From contig CALGJQ010000045.1 in NCBI GenBank assembly GCA_937928545.1, forward strand, positions 1 through 37,062: 37,062 nt of DNA, given 5' to 3'. Source of the DNA: an uncultured Verrucomicrobiales bacterium (GTDB taxonomy: Bacteria; Verrucomicrobiota; Verrucomicrobiia; Verrucomicrobiales; Akkermansiaceae). Under the pieces are notes generated by a model. The model ran no database searches, was not told the DNA's origin, and saw only the letters and a program-made list of their open reading frames with translations. The stretch's first letter is position 1. Each line of letters starts with the position of its first letter. Of the stretch, positions 6,982 through 16,065 are shown one piece after another. Both the position numbers and the translations under genes were made by a program.

Positions 6982-8283
6982 ATGTTTGAAGTACGAGAAA
7001 AACCGGAGATGGTCGAGAAGGCCATGTTGGTAGGATTTTGTTTCGATAAGTCGGAGGAGGAGGAGACTCAGCTTCTTTTGGCTGAGATGGAGGAGTTGGT
7101 GGAAACTCTTGGAATTGAGATCGTGGGGATGGAGCTCGTGCGGGTGCGTGATCGTCATCGAGGTTTAATTTGTGGCACCGGAAAAGCGGATGAATTGGCA
7201 CAGCTGGCGAAGGATCGAGGTTGCGATTGTATCGTTTTTGACAACGAGGTTTCGCCGATGCAGCAGCGGAATTGGGAAGAGCTCTCGGACATGACGGTGC
7301 TGGATCGGGAAGAGGTGATTTTAGATATTTTTGCAAAGCGAGCGCGCACAAAGGAGGCGCGCCTGCAGGTTTCGCTGGCGCGGATGCAGTATGCTTTACC
7401 ACGCATGGCGCGAATGTGGGGTCACCTGGACCGCGAAGGTGGTGGTGGGGGATCTGGAGGCGGTGGGGCCTCGCGTGGAATGGGTGAGCAGCAGATCGAG
7501 ATCGATCGTCGTCTCGCACGTAAGCGGATCAGCAAATTGAAGGCGGAGTTGGAGTCGGTGCGGATGCAGCGTTCCACTCAGCGGAAAGAACGCCAGAGTA
7601 ACAACATCGCGACGGCGGCGATCGTGGGTTACACCAATGCGGGGAAGTCGACTTTGCTCAATAAGCTCGCGGGTTCCGATATCATGGAAGCCGACATGCT
7701 CTTTGCGACGCTCGATCCGACGACGCGGCGGCTGGAGTTGGAGGATGGGCAAGACCTGCTCTTGAGCGATACGGTGGGCTTTGTTCGGAATCTCCCGCAC
7801 CGTTTGGTGGAGTCGTTTAAGGCGACTTTGGAGGAGGCAATTTTGGCCGATTTCTTGATTCACGTGCTCGATGCCTCGTCGGATGAAATCATCGAGCACT
7901 ATAATACGACCTGCAAAGTGCTCTCGGAATTGGGAGCGGAAGACAAGCGGGTGCTGATCGTCTTGAACAAGATCGATAAGGTGGAGAATCAAGCCGTGTT
8001 GCTAGGGCTGCGCGCGGAGTTTCCGGGGGCTTTTGAAACCTCAGCGATTACGGGTGCTGGCTTGGAAGAACTGACTTCAAAGTTTACCGACTTCCTCGCC
8101 GATCGGGTGAAGAAGTTGGTCTATCGCGTGCCACAATCTCGCGGTGATATTTCGGGGCTCCTTCACCGAGAAGGGAAGGTCTTGGAAACCGAGTATGAGG
8201 GGAATGATGTGATCCTAACCGCGATTGTCCCTAAGAATATCGAGGGGCAATTGAGTGAATTTTTGCAGGAAGACAGCCTCTAG
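6982..8283 (+). CDS. hflX: GTPase HflX
   Basis: 433 residues. The N-terminal HflX domain contains VGFCFDKSEEE, GTGKADELA and FDNEVSPMQQRNWEE, followed by the long helical linker with a Gly-rich segment (GGGGGSGGGGASRG) and ERQIDIDRR-like QIEIDRRLARKRI. The G domain starts with G1 GYTNAGKSTLLNKL near residue 216, then DTVGFVRNLP (G3) and NKID (G4). HflX binds the 50S subunit and splits stalled ribosomes under stress. Length and motif order are typical. The 3' end overlaps the convergent rlpA gene by 4 nt. An upstream ATG is not available closer than 6982, and the start matches the family N-terminus. Confidence 0.96.
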   Translation: MFEVREKPEMVEKAMLVGFCFDKSEEEETQLLLAEMEELVETLGIEIVGMELVRVRDRHRGLICGTGKADELAQLAKDRGCDCIVFDNEVSPMQQRNWEELSDMTVLDREEVILDIFAKRARTKEARLQVSLARMQYALPRMARMWGHLDREGGGGGSGGGGASRGMGEQQIEIDRRLARKRISKLKAELESVRMQRSTQRKERQSNNIATAAIVGYTNAGKSTLLNKLAGSDIMEADMLFATLDPTTRRLELEDGQDLLLSDTVGFVRNLPHRLVESFKATLEEAILADFLIHVLDASSDEIIEHYNTTCKVLSELGAEDKRVLIVLNKIDKVENQAVLLGLRAEFPGAFETSAITGAGLEELTSKFTDFLADRVKKLVYRVPQSRGDISGLLHREGKVLETEYEGNDVILTAIVPKNIEGQLSEFLQEDSL

Positions 8284-8795
8284 GGCTTCTTGTATTTCCA
8301 AGTGCCCCACTCAAGGACTTCGACTTTCACTTTGGTGATTCCGCGAGAATAGAAGCCAAGGCGCTTGGCGCTGCCGATGGTAACGTCGATGATGCGGCCT
8401 TTGATGTAGGGGCCGCGGTCGGTGATGCGGAGGATCTCTGATTTACCATTGAAGAGGGAGGTGACACGGACTTTTGTGCCGAAGGGGAGGGTTTTATGAG
8501 CGGCGGTGTAGGCGTCGTTGGAGAGGAGGCGGCCGCTCGCGGTGGTGCGGCCGTGATTGGTCTTGATGCTATACCAAGAAGCGAGTCCGGAGTAGGTTTT
8601 GAGAGCAGTGCTCTTGGACTTTACCACGGCAGGTTTTGTGACAGCGGGTTTCGAGACAGGTTTGGGAGCTGGTTTAGCGACGGCGGCGGGGGCTTTTTTA
8701 AGCTGGGTGACGTCCTCTTTGACGGGGGTGAGTTCACTACAAGAAACCGCGAGAAAGCTGGTGAGGAGGAGGGTCAATATACGGGAGCCGTTCAT
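8280..8795 (-). CDS. rlpA: RlpA-like septal ring lipoprotein (DPBB domain)
   Basis: 171 residues. A lipoprotein signal peptide ends at LAVSC (Cys19), followed by a Pro/Ala/Lys-rich linker (about 30-65) and a double-psi beta-barrel domain: YSGLASWYSIKTNHGRTTAS, AAHKTLPFGTKVRVTSL, ITDRGPYIKGRIIDVT. RlpA proteins are lytic transglycosylases acting on peptidoglycan lacking stem peptides, or structural septal lipoproteins. The conserved D of ITDRGP and H of AAHKTLP are present. There is no C-terminal SPOR domain, so it is a short form. It is convergent with hflX. Confidence 0.9.
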   Translation of the reverse strand: MNGSRILTLLLTSFLAVSCSELTPVKEDVTQLKKAPAAVAKPAPKPVSKPAVTKPAVVKSKSTALKTYSGLASWYSIKTNHGRTTASGRLLSNDAYTAAHKTLPFGTKVRVTSLFNGKSEILRITDRGPYIKGRIIDVTIGSAKRLGFYSRGITKVKVEVLEWGTWKYKKP

Positions 8796-8888
8796 AGGGG
8801 CAGGATGCTAGCAGTTTTAGGAGGCTGATTGAAAGAGCTTTTGCCGGTATCGACATCAGCAAGATGATTTGATAACACTGATCCTAAT

Positions 8889-9791
8889 ATGAGGAAATCG
8901 CTCACTCTCTTCTCTTCGCTGATGGGGATGTCGTTGCTCTTGGCGTTTACGATTCCGGGACCGACCGAACAAAAGAAGGCGGTGGGGAGTCTTTTGCATC
9001 TTTCGCCTCAATTGAAGGCGGCCTTTGAGCCGAGTGAAGACTTTAAGCCGATTCCAAAACCGGGGTCCTTTGATTGGCTTTCTTCTCATGAAGAAGCAGG
9101 GCAAACCTACGGGCAGTTTTTGAAGAGCCGCCCCAATAAGCCGGGAGCAGGGGGGCGGAAGTTGATTTATCTCCAGCCGATCGGTGACTTTCCGGAAGGT
9201 GCTCCGCAGCTCGCGACTTTGAAGAAATACATGGAGGCCTATTTTTACCCGATGGCGGTGAAAGTCGCGGAGACGCTCAAGCTGGCAGATCTCAAGTCGG
9301 TTTCTTCCCGAGGTGATCAGGTCAATTGCACGGACCTTCTTAATGTTTTAGAGGCTCGTATCCCAAAGGACGCCTTCGTGGTTATGGGAGTCACGATGAA
9401 GGATCTTTATCCCGGTCCTGAGTGGAATTTTGTCTTTGGAATGGCCCGCCTCAAGGCGCGCTGCGGGATCTTCAGCTTTGCGCGATACGGAATTGAGGAC
9501 GATAAAAAACGGGCGCTTCTTCGGGCGCTCAAAGTGATCTCACACGAGACGGGTCATGTTTTTGGGATCAAGCACTGCACCCACTTTCACTGCCTGATGA
9601 ATGGCTCCAATAGTCTTTCTGAAACTGATCGTGCTCCGCTTCATTTCTGTCCGGCTTGCCTTCGTAAGATCCACTGGGGACTTCGTTTTAAGCCTGCTGA
9701 GCGTTATCAAAAGTTGGCCGATTTCTTGAAAGTTAATGATTTAGAGAAAGAGGCAGAATGGTTTCAAAAGCGGGTGGTGAAGACGAAGTGA
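8889..9791 (+). CDS. exported archaemetzincin-type zinc metalloprotease
   Basis: 300 residues with an N-terminal hydrophobic signal segment (LFSSLMGMSLLLAFTIPG). The catalytic motif is HETGHVFGIKHC (His219, Glu220, His223, His229), the HExxHxxGxxH of metzincins. It is followed by the archaemetzincin-specific structural zinc cysteines Cys230, Cys235, Cys254 and Cys257 (HCLMNGSNSLSE, CPACLRK). Archaemetzincins are a small family known in archaea, some bacteria and animals (AMZ1/2); substrates are mostly unknown. The apparent signal peptide implies action outside the cytoplasm, which is unusual since many prokaryotic members are cytosolic. It stands alone, followed by about 160 nt of non-coding sequence. 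Confidence 0.9.
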   Translation: MRKSLTLFSSLMGMSLLLAFTIPGPTEQKKAVGSLLHLSPQLKAAFEPSEDFKPIPKPGSFDWLSSHEEAGQTYGQFLKSRPNKPGAGGRKLIYLQPIGDFPEGAPQLATLKKYMEAYFYPMAVKVAETLKLADLKSVSSRGDQVNCTDLLNVLEARIPKDAFVVMGVTMKDLYPGPEWNFVFGMARLKARCGIFSFARYGIEDDKKRALLRALKVISHETGHVFGIKHCTHFHCLMNGSNSLSETDRAPLHFCPACLRKIHWGLRFKPAERYQKLADFLKVNDLEKEAEWFQKRVVKTK

Positions 9792-9954
9792 TTCGTTTTA
9801 TGTGAATTCAAAATTCACGGTCAGAGGCTCGTTGACAACAGGGCGTGTCGTAGATTCTGGAGCCTTAACTGCCATGAGGTATCGTTTTCGGTAATGAATG
9901 ATCTTCGAGAATCGATGGTTCGTTTTTAGTGAAACCTGCATAGAATGAGCGGAG

Positions 9955-10671
9955 ATGAATCTTCAGATGCAGCCTGACTTTCAACTCTTTGGGACAGCGC
10001 ATAATCTTGCGATGTTGACCACGCTGATCATTGCGATCGTGGTGACGAGCTATGCGCGGAGTGGGCCGGATGAGAGGTCGCTTAAGCATCTCCGCTATGC
10101 GATGGGAATTCTCCTGTTAGTTGCGGTGGCCTTGGATCCGGTGCTGACTCTGGTCCGCTATGGGGTGGGTGAACATGGGTGGTCATTGGTGAAGGATAAT
10201 TCACTGCCGTTTTACCTCTGTGATGTGGTGGCGATCTTTTTGGCGATTGCTCTTTTTACGAAGAAGCAACGCTTTGCGGAGATCGGGTATTTGTGGGGAT
10301 TGGCGGGGACCTTGCAGGGCTTGATCATGCCGACGCTGTGGTTTGATTGGCGGGAAATTGAGTTTTACATCTTCTTTCTCGAGCACGGCGGGGTGCCGAT
10401 TGCGGCGGTCTTTTTGGTTTGGGGAATGGGGATCATTCCGGAAAAGGGGGCCTTTCTTCGCGCGGTTTGGTGGAGCCTGGGATACGTGGCGGTGGTGATG
10501 TCGATCAACTTTCTCATTGGAGAGAACTACGGTTTCTTAAACGGGAAGCCGGATGCGGAGACCTTTTTTGACTACATGGGGCCGTGGCCTTACTATTTGA
10601 TCACCCTGCATGCGGTGGCATTCACGCTTTATGGGATTCTTCTCTGGATCGCTCCGAAGAAAAAAAAGTGA
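9955..10671 (+). CDS. TIGR02206 / YwaF-type integral membrane protein
   Basis: 238 residues with about seven hydrophobic segments. Family-typical features are the N-terminal FGTAHNLAML, the central segment LPFYLCDVVAIFLAIAL, GLAGTLQGLIMPTLW and the histidine in FFLEHGGVPIAAVFLV, all expected of the YwaF/TIGR02206 (TMEM164-like) group. The function is not established. A Lys-rich tail (APKKKK) is cytoplasmic. It is monocistronic or cotranscribed with the cytochrome gene 44 nt downstream. Confidence 0.85.
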   Translation: MNLQMQPDFQLFGTAHNLAMLTTLIIAIVVTSYARSGPDERSLKHLRYAMGILLLVAVALDPVLTLVRYGVGEHGWSLVKDNSLPFYLCDVVAIFLAIALFTKKQRFAEIGYLWGLAGTLQGLIMPTLWFDWREIEFYIFFLEHGGVPIAAVFLVWGMGIIPEKGAFLRAVWWSLGYVAVVMSINFLIGENYGFLNGKPDAETFFDYMGPWPYYLITLHAVAFTLYGILLWIAPKKKK

Positions 10672-10715
10672 GCATATTCACTCAAGGTTCAGCTTGGATC
10701 TGATAAAGTCCGCGT

Positions 10716-12068
10716 ATGAAGAAAATTTTCACGTCACTCATCTTGATTGCCAATGGCGCTCTGGCTCAGGAAGCCGCTCTAGATTTGACGGATCTCCATT
10801 CTTACGCCGATCAAACGGTGCCAGCTTACATCGCTCCGGATAATACTCCGGCAAACAACCCAATCTCTGATATCGGAGCTACCTTGGGGCGGGTTCTTTT
10901 TTACGATAAACGGCTTTCAAAAGATTCCACCGTTTCGTGTGCATCATGCCACCAGCAGGAGCATGCCTTTGGTGATACCGCGATTGCGAGCACGGGAGTC
11001 GGGGGGACGACCGGGCGACACTCGATGCGGTTGATCAATACTCGCTTTTCACGAGAGGCTAAATTTTTCTGGGATGAGCGCGCGGCTACTCTGGAAGCTC
11101 AGACAACTCAACCGATTCAGGATCATATTGAAATGGGTTTTAGTGGTGCGGATGGCGATCCAGATCTTAGTGACTTGGTCGAGCGGGTTTCAGAGATTGA
11201 GCTCTATCAGGTTCTTTTTACCGCGGTCTATGGGTCTCCTGCCGTGACTGAATCTCGGATGCAGATGGCTCTTTCGCAATTTGTGCGAAGCATTCAATCG
11301 TTCGACAGCAAATATGATGAAGGCTTCGTCGCGACTCAGAATATTAATGCAGATTTTCCGAACTTCACGGCGCAGGAAAATCTTGGGAAAAGCCTTTTCA
11401 CGAGTCCTCTCAGGCCTGGAGGTGGAGTGGGATGCGCGTCTTGTCATTCCCCTCCGACTTTCGATATCGATCCCGCTTCTGGGCACAATGGGGTGATCAC
11501 TTCTTTGGAGGGTGTTGAGGATCGGACCAACACTCGTTCACCTAGTTTGCGGGATGTGGTGGATGGGGAGGGAAATCCCAACGGGCCTTTCATGCACGAT
11601 GGCTCGAAGGCCACGCTGCTCGATGTGGTGAATCATTATAATGCGATTCCTGCTGCTACCCAGGGATTGGATCGGCGTCTCGGTGGGGCTCAAGGTCCGC
11701 CGCTGAGCCTCAATCTTTCCGAAAATTTGAAAGAAGCTCTTGTGGCCTTCCTCGGCACTTTGTCCGGCACCTCGGTTTACACTGATGAGAAGTGGTCTAG
11801 TCCCTTCAATGCCGCCAATGAGATTTCCTTCGTTGTTCTTCCGGCAGAAGTCACTTTCGATAGTGATGTCGTAGGAGGAGCACGTAATGTCACCCTCCGT
11901 GCTGCTGCGGTTCCCCGGGTCACATACCTTCTTAAGACATCGTCCGATATGGAAAACTGGGATGCTGGAGTGCCGATCGAGGCCACGGCTGAGGGGGAAT
12001 TAATCCACGAAATGGTGGCGGCTCCTTCGGCAAAATTCTTCCGCTTCATCTATCCGAGCGCCGAGTAA
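10716..12068 (+). CDS. dihaem cytochrome c peroxidase / MauG-family protein
   Basis: 450 residues with a signal peptide (LIANGALAQE). Two haem c sites are visible: CASCH at 75-79 and CASCH at 240-244. Supporting family motifs include LGRVLFYDKRLSKD, AFGDTAIASTGVGG, FWDERAATLEAQ and FMHDGSKATLLDVVNHYN. Such periplasmic enzymes reduce hydrogen peroxide or carry out MauG-type oxidations. About 75 C-terminal residues (from about 375) form an extra beta-rich domain (VTYLLKTSSDMENWDAGVPI), which resembles the autonomous C-terminal modules on verrucomicrobial secreted proteins. The gene ends at a bidirectional terminator. Confidence 0.92.
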   Translation: MKKIFTSLILIANGALAQEAALDLTDLHSYADQTVPAYIAPDNTPANNPISDIGATLGRVLFYDKRLSKDSTVSCASCHQQEHAFGDTAIASTGVGGTTGRHSMRLINTRFSREAKFFWDERAATLEAQTTQPIQDHIEMGFSGADGDPDLSDLVERVSEIELYQVLFTAVYGSPAVTESRMQMALSQFVRSIQSFDSKYDEGFVATQNINADFPNFTAQENLGKSLFTSPLRPGGGVGCASCHSPPTFDIDPASGHNGVITSLEGVEDRTNTRSPSLRDVVDGEGNPNGPFMHDGSKATLLDVVNHYNAIPAATQGLDRRLGGAQGPPLSLNLSENLKEALVAFLGTLSGTSVYTDEKWSSPFNAANEISFVVLPAEVTFDSDVVGGARNVTLRAAAVPRVTYLLKTSSDMENWDAGVPIEATAEGELIHEMVAAPSAKFFRFIYPSAE

Positions 12069-12087
12069 ACTTGAGAGTCAAAAAAAA

Positions 12088-12111
12088 CGCGTGAGGCCGG
12101 AGCCGCACGCG
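12088..12111. terminator. bidirectional rho-independent terminator
   Basis: GCGTG/CACGC outer stem plus GGC/GCC inner stem with a CGGA loop, preceded by seven A (12081-12087) and followed by a short T stretch. It lies between the convergent peroxidase and thioredoxin-like genes, serving the minus-strand gene best. Confidence 0.7.
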
Positions 12112-12141
12112 CTTTGAAGTTAGTTTTCGAAAAGAGACGAT

Positions 12142-13140
12142 CTACTTGGCCTCAGTGGCTTTGTCTGCGGGCGCTTCTTTTTCTTCTTCTTGAGCGGCGG
12201 CGCGCATCCCTGGCAGGCGTTTTTCGATGAAGTCTTTCACGAGGCCACTGAATTCGGATTCAGGGGCAACCGCGATGATCTCGGCGGCAGCCTTTTCGGC
12301 GGCGTCAAAGTCGCCACCCTGTAAGAAGACGTTAATTTTGGTAGAGAGAACTTGTTGTTTCGTCTCGCCTTCAAGCTTCTCTGCTTCGACGAATTCATCG
12401 ACGAGTTTAATGGCTTTTGAGTTGTCGCCTGACTCGATGGCTGTCGCCAGTTTTTCGTTTAGGCCGGCCATTTTTTCTTGGAGTTCTGCTTCTGCTTTCG
12501 CTTCTGCTTCTTTCTTAGCCTGATCTGCGATGAGGCCGCTTTCATCGGTGGGGTCGTTTGCTTTGATGGTCTCGACGATGTCGCTGTAGTGCTTCAGGTG
12601 AGCGTCAGGGATGTTCTTGAGTCCGGCGTAGAGAGCTTTGGCTTTATCGACTCCTTCAGCTTTCTCGGCTTTGGTGAATGCTTCATCGCGGGCGGTCTTG
12701 CTTTTTTGGAGATCAGCGAGGTGGGCGAGGTAGTCTTCGGGAGATCCGGGATGGTGGCCAGTCTGCCCGAAAGGACGGCCTTGCGCATCGGTGAGAAGGA
12801 TGGTGGGGTATCCTTGGATCCCGTAGGCTTCAGCAAGTTTCTTATTCTGAGCGCTGATCTCGGGGGTGATTTTTGATTTGTCGTTCGGGAAGTCGAGCTC
12901 GACGAGGATGTAGTTTTTCCCAGCTTCTGTTTTGAAGGAATCTTGCGAGAGGATGCGGGCCGTAAGGTCCTTACAAGGAGGGCACCAGTCAGAGCCAGTG
13001 AAGTCGAGGAGGAGGTCTTTCTTTTCTTCGGCGGCTTTTTTCTTGGCAGCTTCGAAGTCCTGCATCCAGCCTTCGCCACCGGCGTAGGAGAATGTGGCAG
13101 TGAAGAGCGAGGCGGAGGCGATGAGGAATGCTTTTTTCAT
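12142..13140 (-). CDS. exported thioredoxin-like protein with C-terminal coiled/TPR-like region
   Basis: 332 residues from the ATG at 13140; an in-frame upstream ATG at 13254 would add 38 residues without signal-peptide character and was not chosen. The signal peptide MKKAFLIASASLFTATFSYA precedes a thioredoxin-fold domain (about 25-150) with DFTGSDWCPPCKDLTARIL and the cis-Pro region YGIQGYPTILLTD. The active site is normal cysteine CPPC, a useful contrast to the TGA-bearing thioredoxins in this window. Residues 150-332 are Lys/Glu/Ala-rich helices. Likely a periplasmic thiol oxidoreductase of the thioredoxin_7 type. It is divergent from recQ. Confidence 0.88.
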   Translation of the reverse strand: MKKAFLIASASLFTATFSYAGGEGWMQDFEAAKKKAAEEKKDLLLDFTGSDWCPPCKDLTARILSQDSFKTEAGKNYILVELDFPNDKSKITPEISAQNKKLAEAYGIQGYPTILLTDAQGRPFGQTGHHPGSPEDYLAHLADLQKSKTARDEAFTKAEKAEGVDKAKALYAGLKNIPDAHLKHYSDIVETIKANDPTDESGLIADQAKKEAEAKAEAELQEKMAGLNEKLATAIESGDNSKAIKLVDEFVEAEKLEGETKQQVLSTKINVFLQGGDFDAAEKAAAEIIAVAPESEFSGLVKDFIEKRLPGMRAAAQEEEKEAPADKATEAK

Positions 13141-13227
13141 AGTCGTGTCGGTGAGAGAGCGTAGCGACTTCTCTATTCCGCGCAATAGCGATTGATTTTC
13201 TTGCACTTTGTCATGGTGTTCAATTGA

Positions 13228-15348
13228 ATGCTGGCGATGGACCCAATTGATCATGCTCGTGCAAAGTTGAAGGAAGTCTTCGGATTTGAAGATTTTTTGG
13301 ACGGGCAGGAGGACGTGATTGGCGAGATCCTCTCAGGTCGTGATGGCTCGGTGGTGATGCCGACGGGTGGGGGAAAGTCGCTTTGTTATCAACTACCGGC
13401 GCTGTGTCGGGAAGGGGTGACCTTGGTGGTGAGCCCGCTGATTGCGTTGATGAAAGATCAGGTGGATGCGCTGGAAGAGCGAGGCGTGGCGGTGACTTTG
13501 ATCAATTCTACCCTCAGCTGGCCGGAGCAGCGGGAGAGGTTGGAGGGGATGAAGAATGGGGCGTATCAACTCGTTTACATTGCGCCGGAGCGCTTCCGGG
13601 CGGGTTCTTTTATGGAAGCCCTGCGCGATGTGAAGATCGAGATGGTGGCGATTGATGAAGCGCATTGTTTGAGTCAATGGGGGCACGATTTTCGTCCTGA
13701 CTACATGCGGCTGGGGAAGGCTTTAGAAGATTTGGGTCGTCCGCAATGTGTCGCTTTGACGGCGACTGCGACTCCGATTGTGCGGGATGATATCCGCGGG
13801 GTCCTGAAGTTGCGGGAGCCTTTTGAAACGATCAGTGGTTTCGAGCGGCCTAACTTAAGCTTCACGATTACGGCGGTGGAGAAGGTGACGCAGAAGTATG
13901 CGCGGCTTAAGAAGGTTCTCAGCGAGCACAAGACGGGGATTGTCTACTGTGCAACTCGCAAGAAGGTCGAGGAAGTGGCGGAGACAATTCACTCATGGGG
14001 TCTCAAATGCGTGGCATATCATGGCGGGATGAGCGATCAGGAGCGGGAGCGGACGCAGAATAGCTTTATCTCACGCGAGGCCGACATTGCGGTGGCTACG
14101 AATGCCTTTGGAATGGGAATCGACCGTTCGGATGTGCGCTTTGTGGTGCATTTTGAGATTCCGGGGAGTGTGGAGGCTTACTATCAGGAAGCGGGTCGTG
14201 CGGGGCGGGATGGGGAGGCCTCTTTTTGTGAGCTGCTCTTTAATTACGCTGACACGCGGACGCAGGAGTTTTTTATCGATGGGGTAAATCCCGGGGCGGG
14301 AATGATTCGGGATGTTTATCAGTATTTTTTGAATGAGGCCGATGAGAACTACGAGGTTCATCGTACTTTGGATGACATTAAAGGGGCCATTGGAGCGAAG
14401 AATGGGATGGCGATTGGGGCTGCTTTGGGGTCTCTGTTGCGGGGGCGATGGGTGGAGCGTTTTGATATTGAAGGTTCGCGAGCGAAGGGGACTCGTCTTT
14501 TGCAGCCAGAGGTCTTGGCAAAAGATCTCACGATTGATGAGGCGGCCTTGGAAGAGAAGGAAAGGCGGGATCGCGAGAAGCTGGAGAAGATGGTGCAGCT
14601 TTGCTACGCCAATACCTGCCGCCAGCAGTGGGTTTTGGAATACTTTGGCGAGGAAGATGCGCCGATTTGTGGAAGTTGTGACGTGTGTCGAGGTGAGGAG
14701 AGCAGTGAACGCCGTGCGCCGACCGATGAGGAAGACTTGGTGGTGCGGAAGTTTCTGAGCGGCGTGGCCCGGATGTCGCGCCGGACCGCGACGGGCTGGG
14801 AGGGGATCTTTGGAAGAGGTCGCATTATTCAAATGCTGGTGGGGAGCAAGTCTCAGGATATTTTGCGGACGCGACTCCATGAACTCAAAACCTATGGGCT
14901 CTTGAAGGATAGTGGAACGGCTTACTTGAATGCCTTGGCTCGAAGCTTGAATGACGGCGGGTTGATTGTGACGCAGATGGGCGAGTATCCGCTCGTCACG
15001 CTGACTGCTCGCGGAGATCAAGTGATGAGGGGGAAGACGAGCTATGCCTTGGAGTGGCCGGGGAGTGAGGGGATCTCGAAGACCTCGGATGATGGAGTGG
15101 AGTTGAAGGATATGGGCTTTGATGGTCGCCTTTATGATCGACTGAAGGATGTTCGAACCCGTCTCGCCAAGGCGGCTCAGGTGCCGGCTTATGTTGTTTT
15201 CTCCAATGAAACCTTGGAGCATTTGGCCCGACTGCGGCCAAAGACGATGGACGCGGGTTTGTTGGTGAAGGGAATTGGGGAGGCGAAGGCGGAAAAGTAT
15301 TTAGAGCCTTTCTTAAAGGTCATCCGCGAGGTTGATGAGGGAGATTAG
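13228..15348 (+). CDS. recQ: ATP-dependent DNA helicase RecQ
   Basis: 706 residues. The helicase core shows Walker A MPTGGGKSLCYQLPA (about 42-56), motif II DEAHCLSQWGHDFRPDY, motif III ALTATATP and motif VI region YYQEAGRAGRDGE. The RecQ-Ct zinc site is CYANTCRQQWVLEYF...CGSCDVC, then winged helix and an HRDC domain at the C-terminus (LAKAAQVPAYVVFSNETLE). It unwinds recombination intermediates and stalled forks 3' to 5'. An alternative start lies 9 nt downstream. Its last 36 nt overlap the convergent MBL gene. Confidence 0.97.
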   Translation: MLAMDPIDHARAKLKEVFGFEDFLDGQEDVIGEILSGRDGSVVMPTGGGKSLCYQLPALCREGVTLVVSPLIALMKDQVDALEERGVAVTLINSTLSWPEQRERLEGMKNGAYQLVYIAPERFRAGSFMEALRDVKIEMVAIDEAHCLSQWGHDFRPDYMRLGKALEDLGRPQCVALTATATPIVRDDIRGVLKLREPFETISGFERPNLSFTITAVEKVTQKYARLKKVLSEHKTGIVYCATRKKVEEVAETIHSWGLKCVAYHGGMSDQERERTQNSFISREADIAVATNAFGMGIDRSDVRFVVHFEIPGSVEAYYQEAGRAGRDGEASFCELLFNYADTRTQEFFIDGVNPGAGMIRDVYQYFLNEADENYEVHRTLDDIKGAIGAKNGMAIGAALGSLLRGRWVERFDIEGSRAKGTRLLQPEVLAKDLTIDEAALEEKERRDREKLEKMVQLCYANTCRQQWVLEYFGEEDAPICGSCDVCRGEESSERRAPTDEEDLVVRKFLSGVARMSRRTATGWEGIFGRGRIIQMLVGSKSQDILRTRLHELKTYGLLKDSGTAYLNALARSLNDGGLIVTQMGEYPLVTLTARGDQVMRGKTSYALEWPGSEGISKTSDDGVELKDMGFDGRLYDRLKDVRTRLAKAAQVPAYVVFSNETLEHLARLRPKTMDAGLLVKGIGEAKAEKYLEPFLKVIREVDEGD

Positions 15349-16020
15349 GGCTTTTGAGGGAGTGGTCGGCCAGGCGTGATTGAGGAAGATTCCGTTGAGC
15401 TCGAGCTGAGCGGCTTTGCGAATGCTTTTTTTGGCTTCGTCGTGGTCGTCGTTGAAGATTCGGGGAGGCATGGCGGCCTTGCCGAGGTGGTTTGTGAAGA
15501 GATCTCCGGCAATGAGGAGCTTTTCTTCAGCGAGGAGGAATCCGCAATGCCCGAGGGTGTGGCCGGGGAGGGCGATGACTTTGAGTCCGGCAAGTTCATC
15601 GCCGTCATCGAACCAGTGATCGACTTTGGGTGCTTTGAAGCGGAAGAAAAAGCGGCCTATTTTTTCAAGCCAGCCGCAAAGGCGAGAGAGGCCGCGATAG
15701 GGATGATGGCCTTCGAGATGTCCGCGGTCCAAGCGTGGTGCAAAGACTTGGCAGCCACTGAGTTGCTGGAGGCGGGCTAGGTTTAAACTGTGGTCGAGGT
15801 GGCCGTGAGTGAGGACGATACTGCTGAGATCGGAGAAGGTTTTACCGAGTTTAGCGAGGGCGTTTTTGATGCGGGAGATCCCTCCGATGAAGCCGCCATC
15901 GATGAGGTGAATTTCATTTTCGTCGATGATGAGATGATGTTGGACGAGGAATCCGCGAAGCTGGACGACTTTTCGCACAAATAGACTATCACCATTTTTT
16001 ATGAAAAAGCAACGATGCAT
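15313..16020 (-). CDS. MBL-fold metallo-hydrolase
   Basis: 235 residues from ATG 16020 (an upstream in-frame ATG at 16086 would overlap the promoter of the next gene). Metal motifs are VLTHGHLDHSLN (HxHxDH), ALPGHTLGHCGF, IAGDLFTN and LNHAW, giving a dinuclear metal site. It belongs to the glyoxalase-II/lactonase-like MBL group; the substrate cannot be assigned. Overlapping convergent arrangement with recQ. Confidence 0.9.
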   Translation of the reverse strand: MHRCFFIKNGDSLFVRKVVQLRGFLVQHHLIIDENEIHLIDGGFIGGISRIKNALAKLGKTFSDLSSIVLTHGHLDHSLNLARLQQLSGCQVFAPRLDRGHLEGHHPYRGLSRLCGWLEKIGRFFFRFKAPKVDHWFDDGDELAGLKVIALPGHTLGHCGFLLAEEKLLIAGDLFTNHLGKAAMPPRIFNDDHDEAKKSIRKAAQLELNGIFLNHAWPTTPSKALISLINLADDL

Positions 16021-16065
16021 GCTTTCTAACCCGCAGTGTGTGTGCTTCAATTTCTCCCTGCCCCT

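Noticed and set aside
14071..15222. 383-codon open frame on the minus strand inside recQ
   Set aside because: It is antisense to clear RecQ motifs, with His/Pro/Arg-rich composition typical of a shadow frame.
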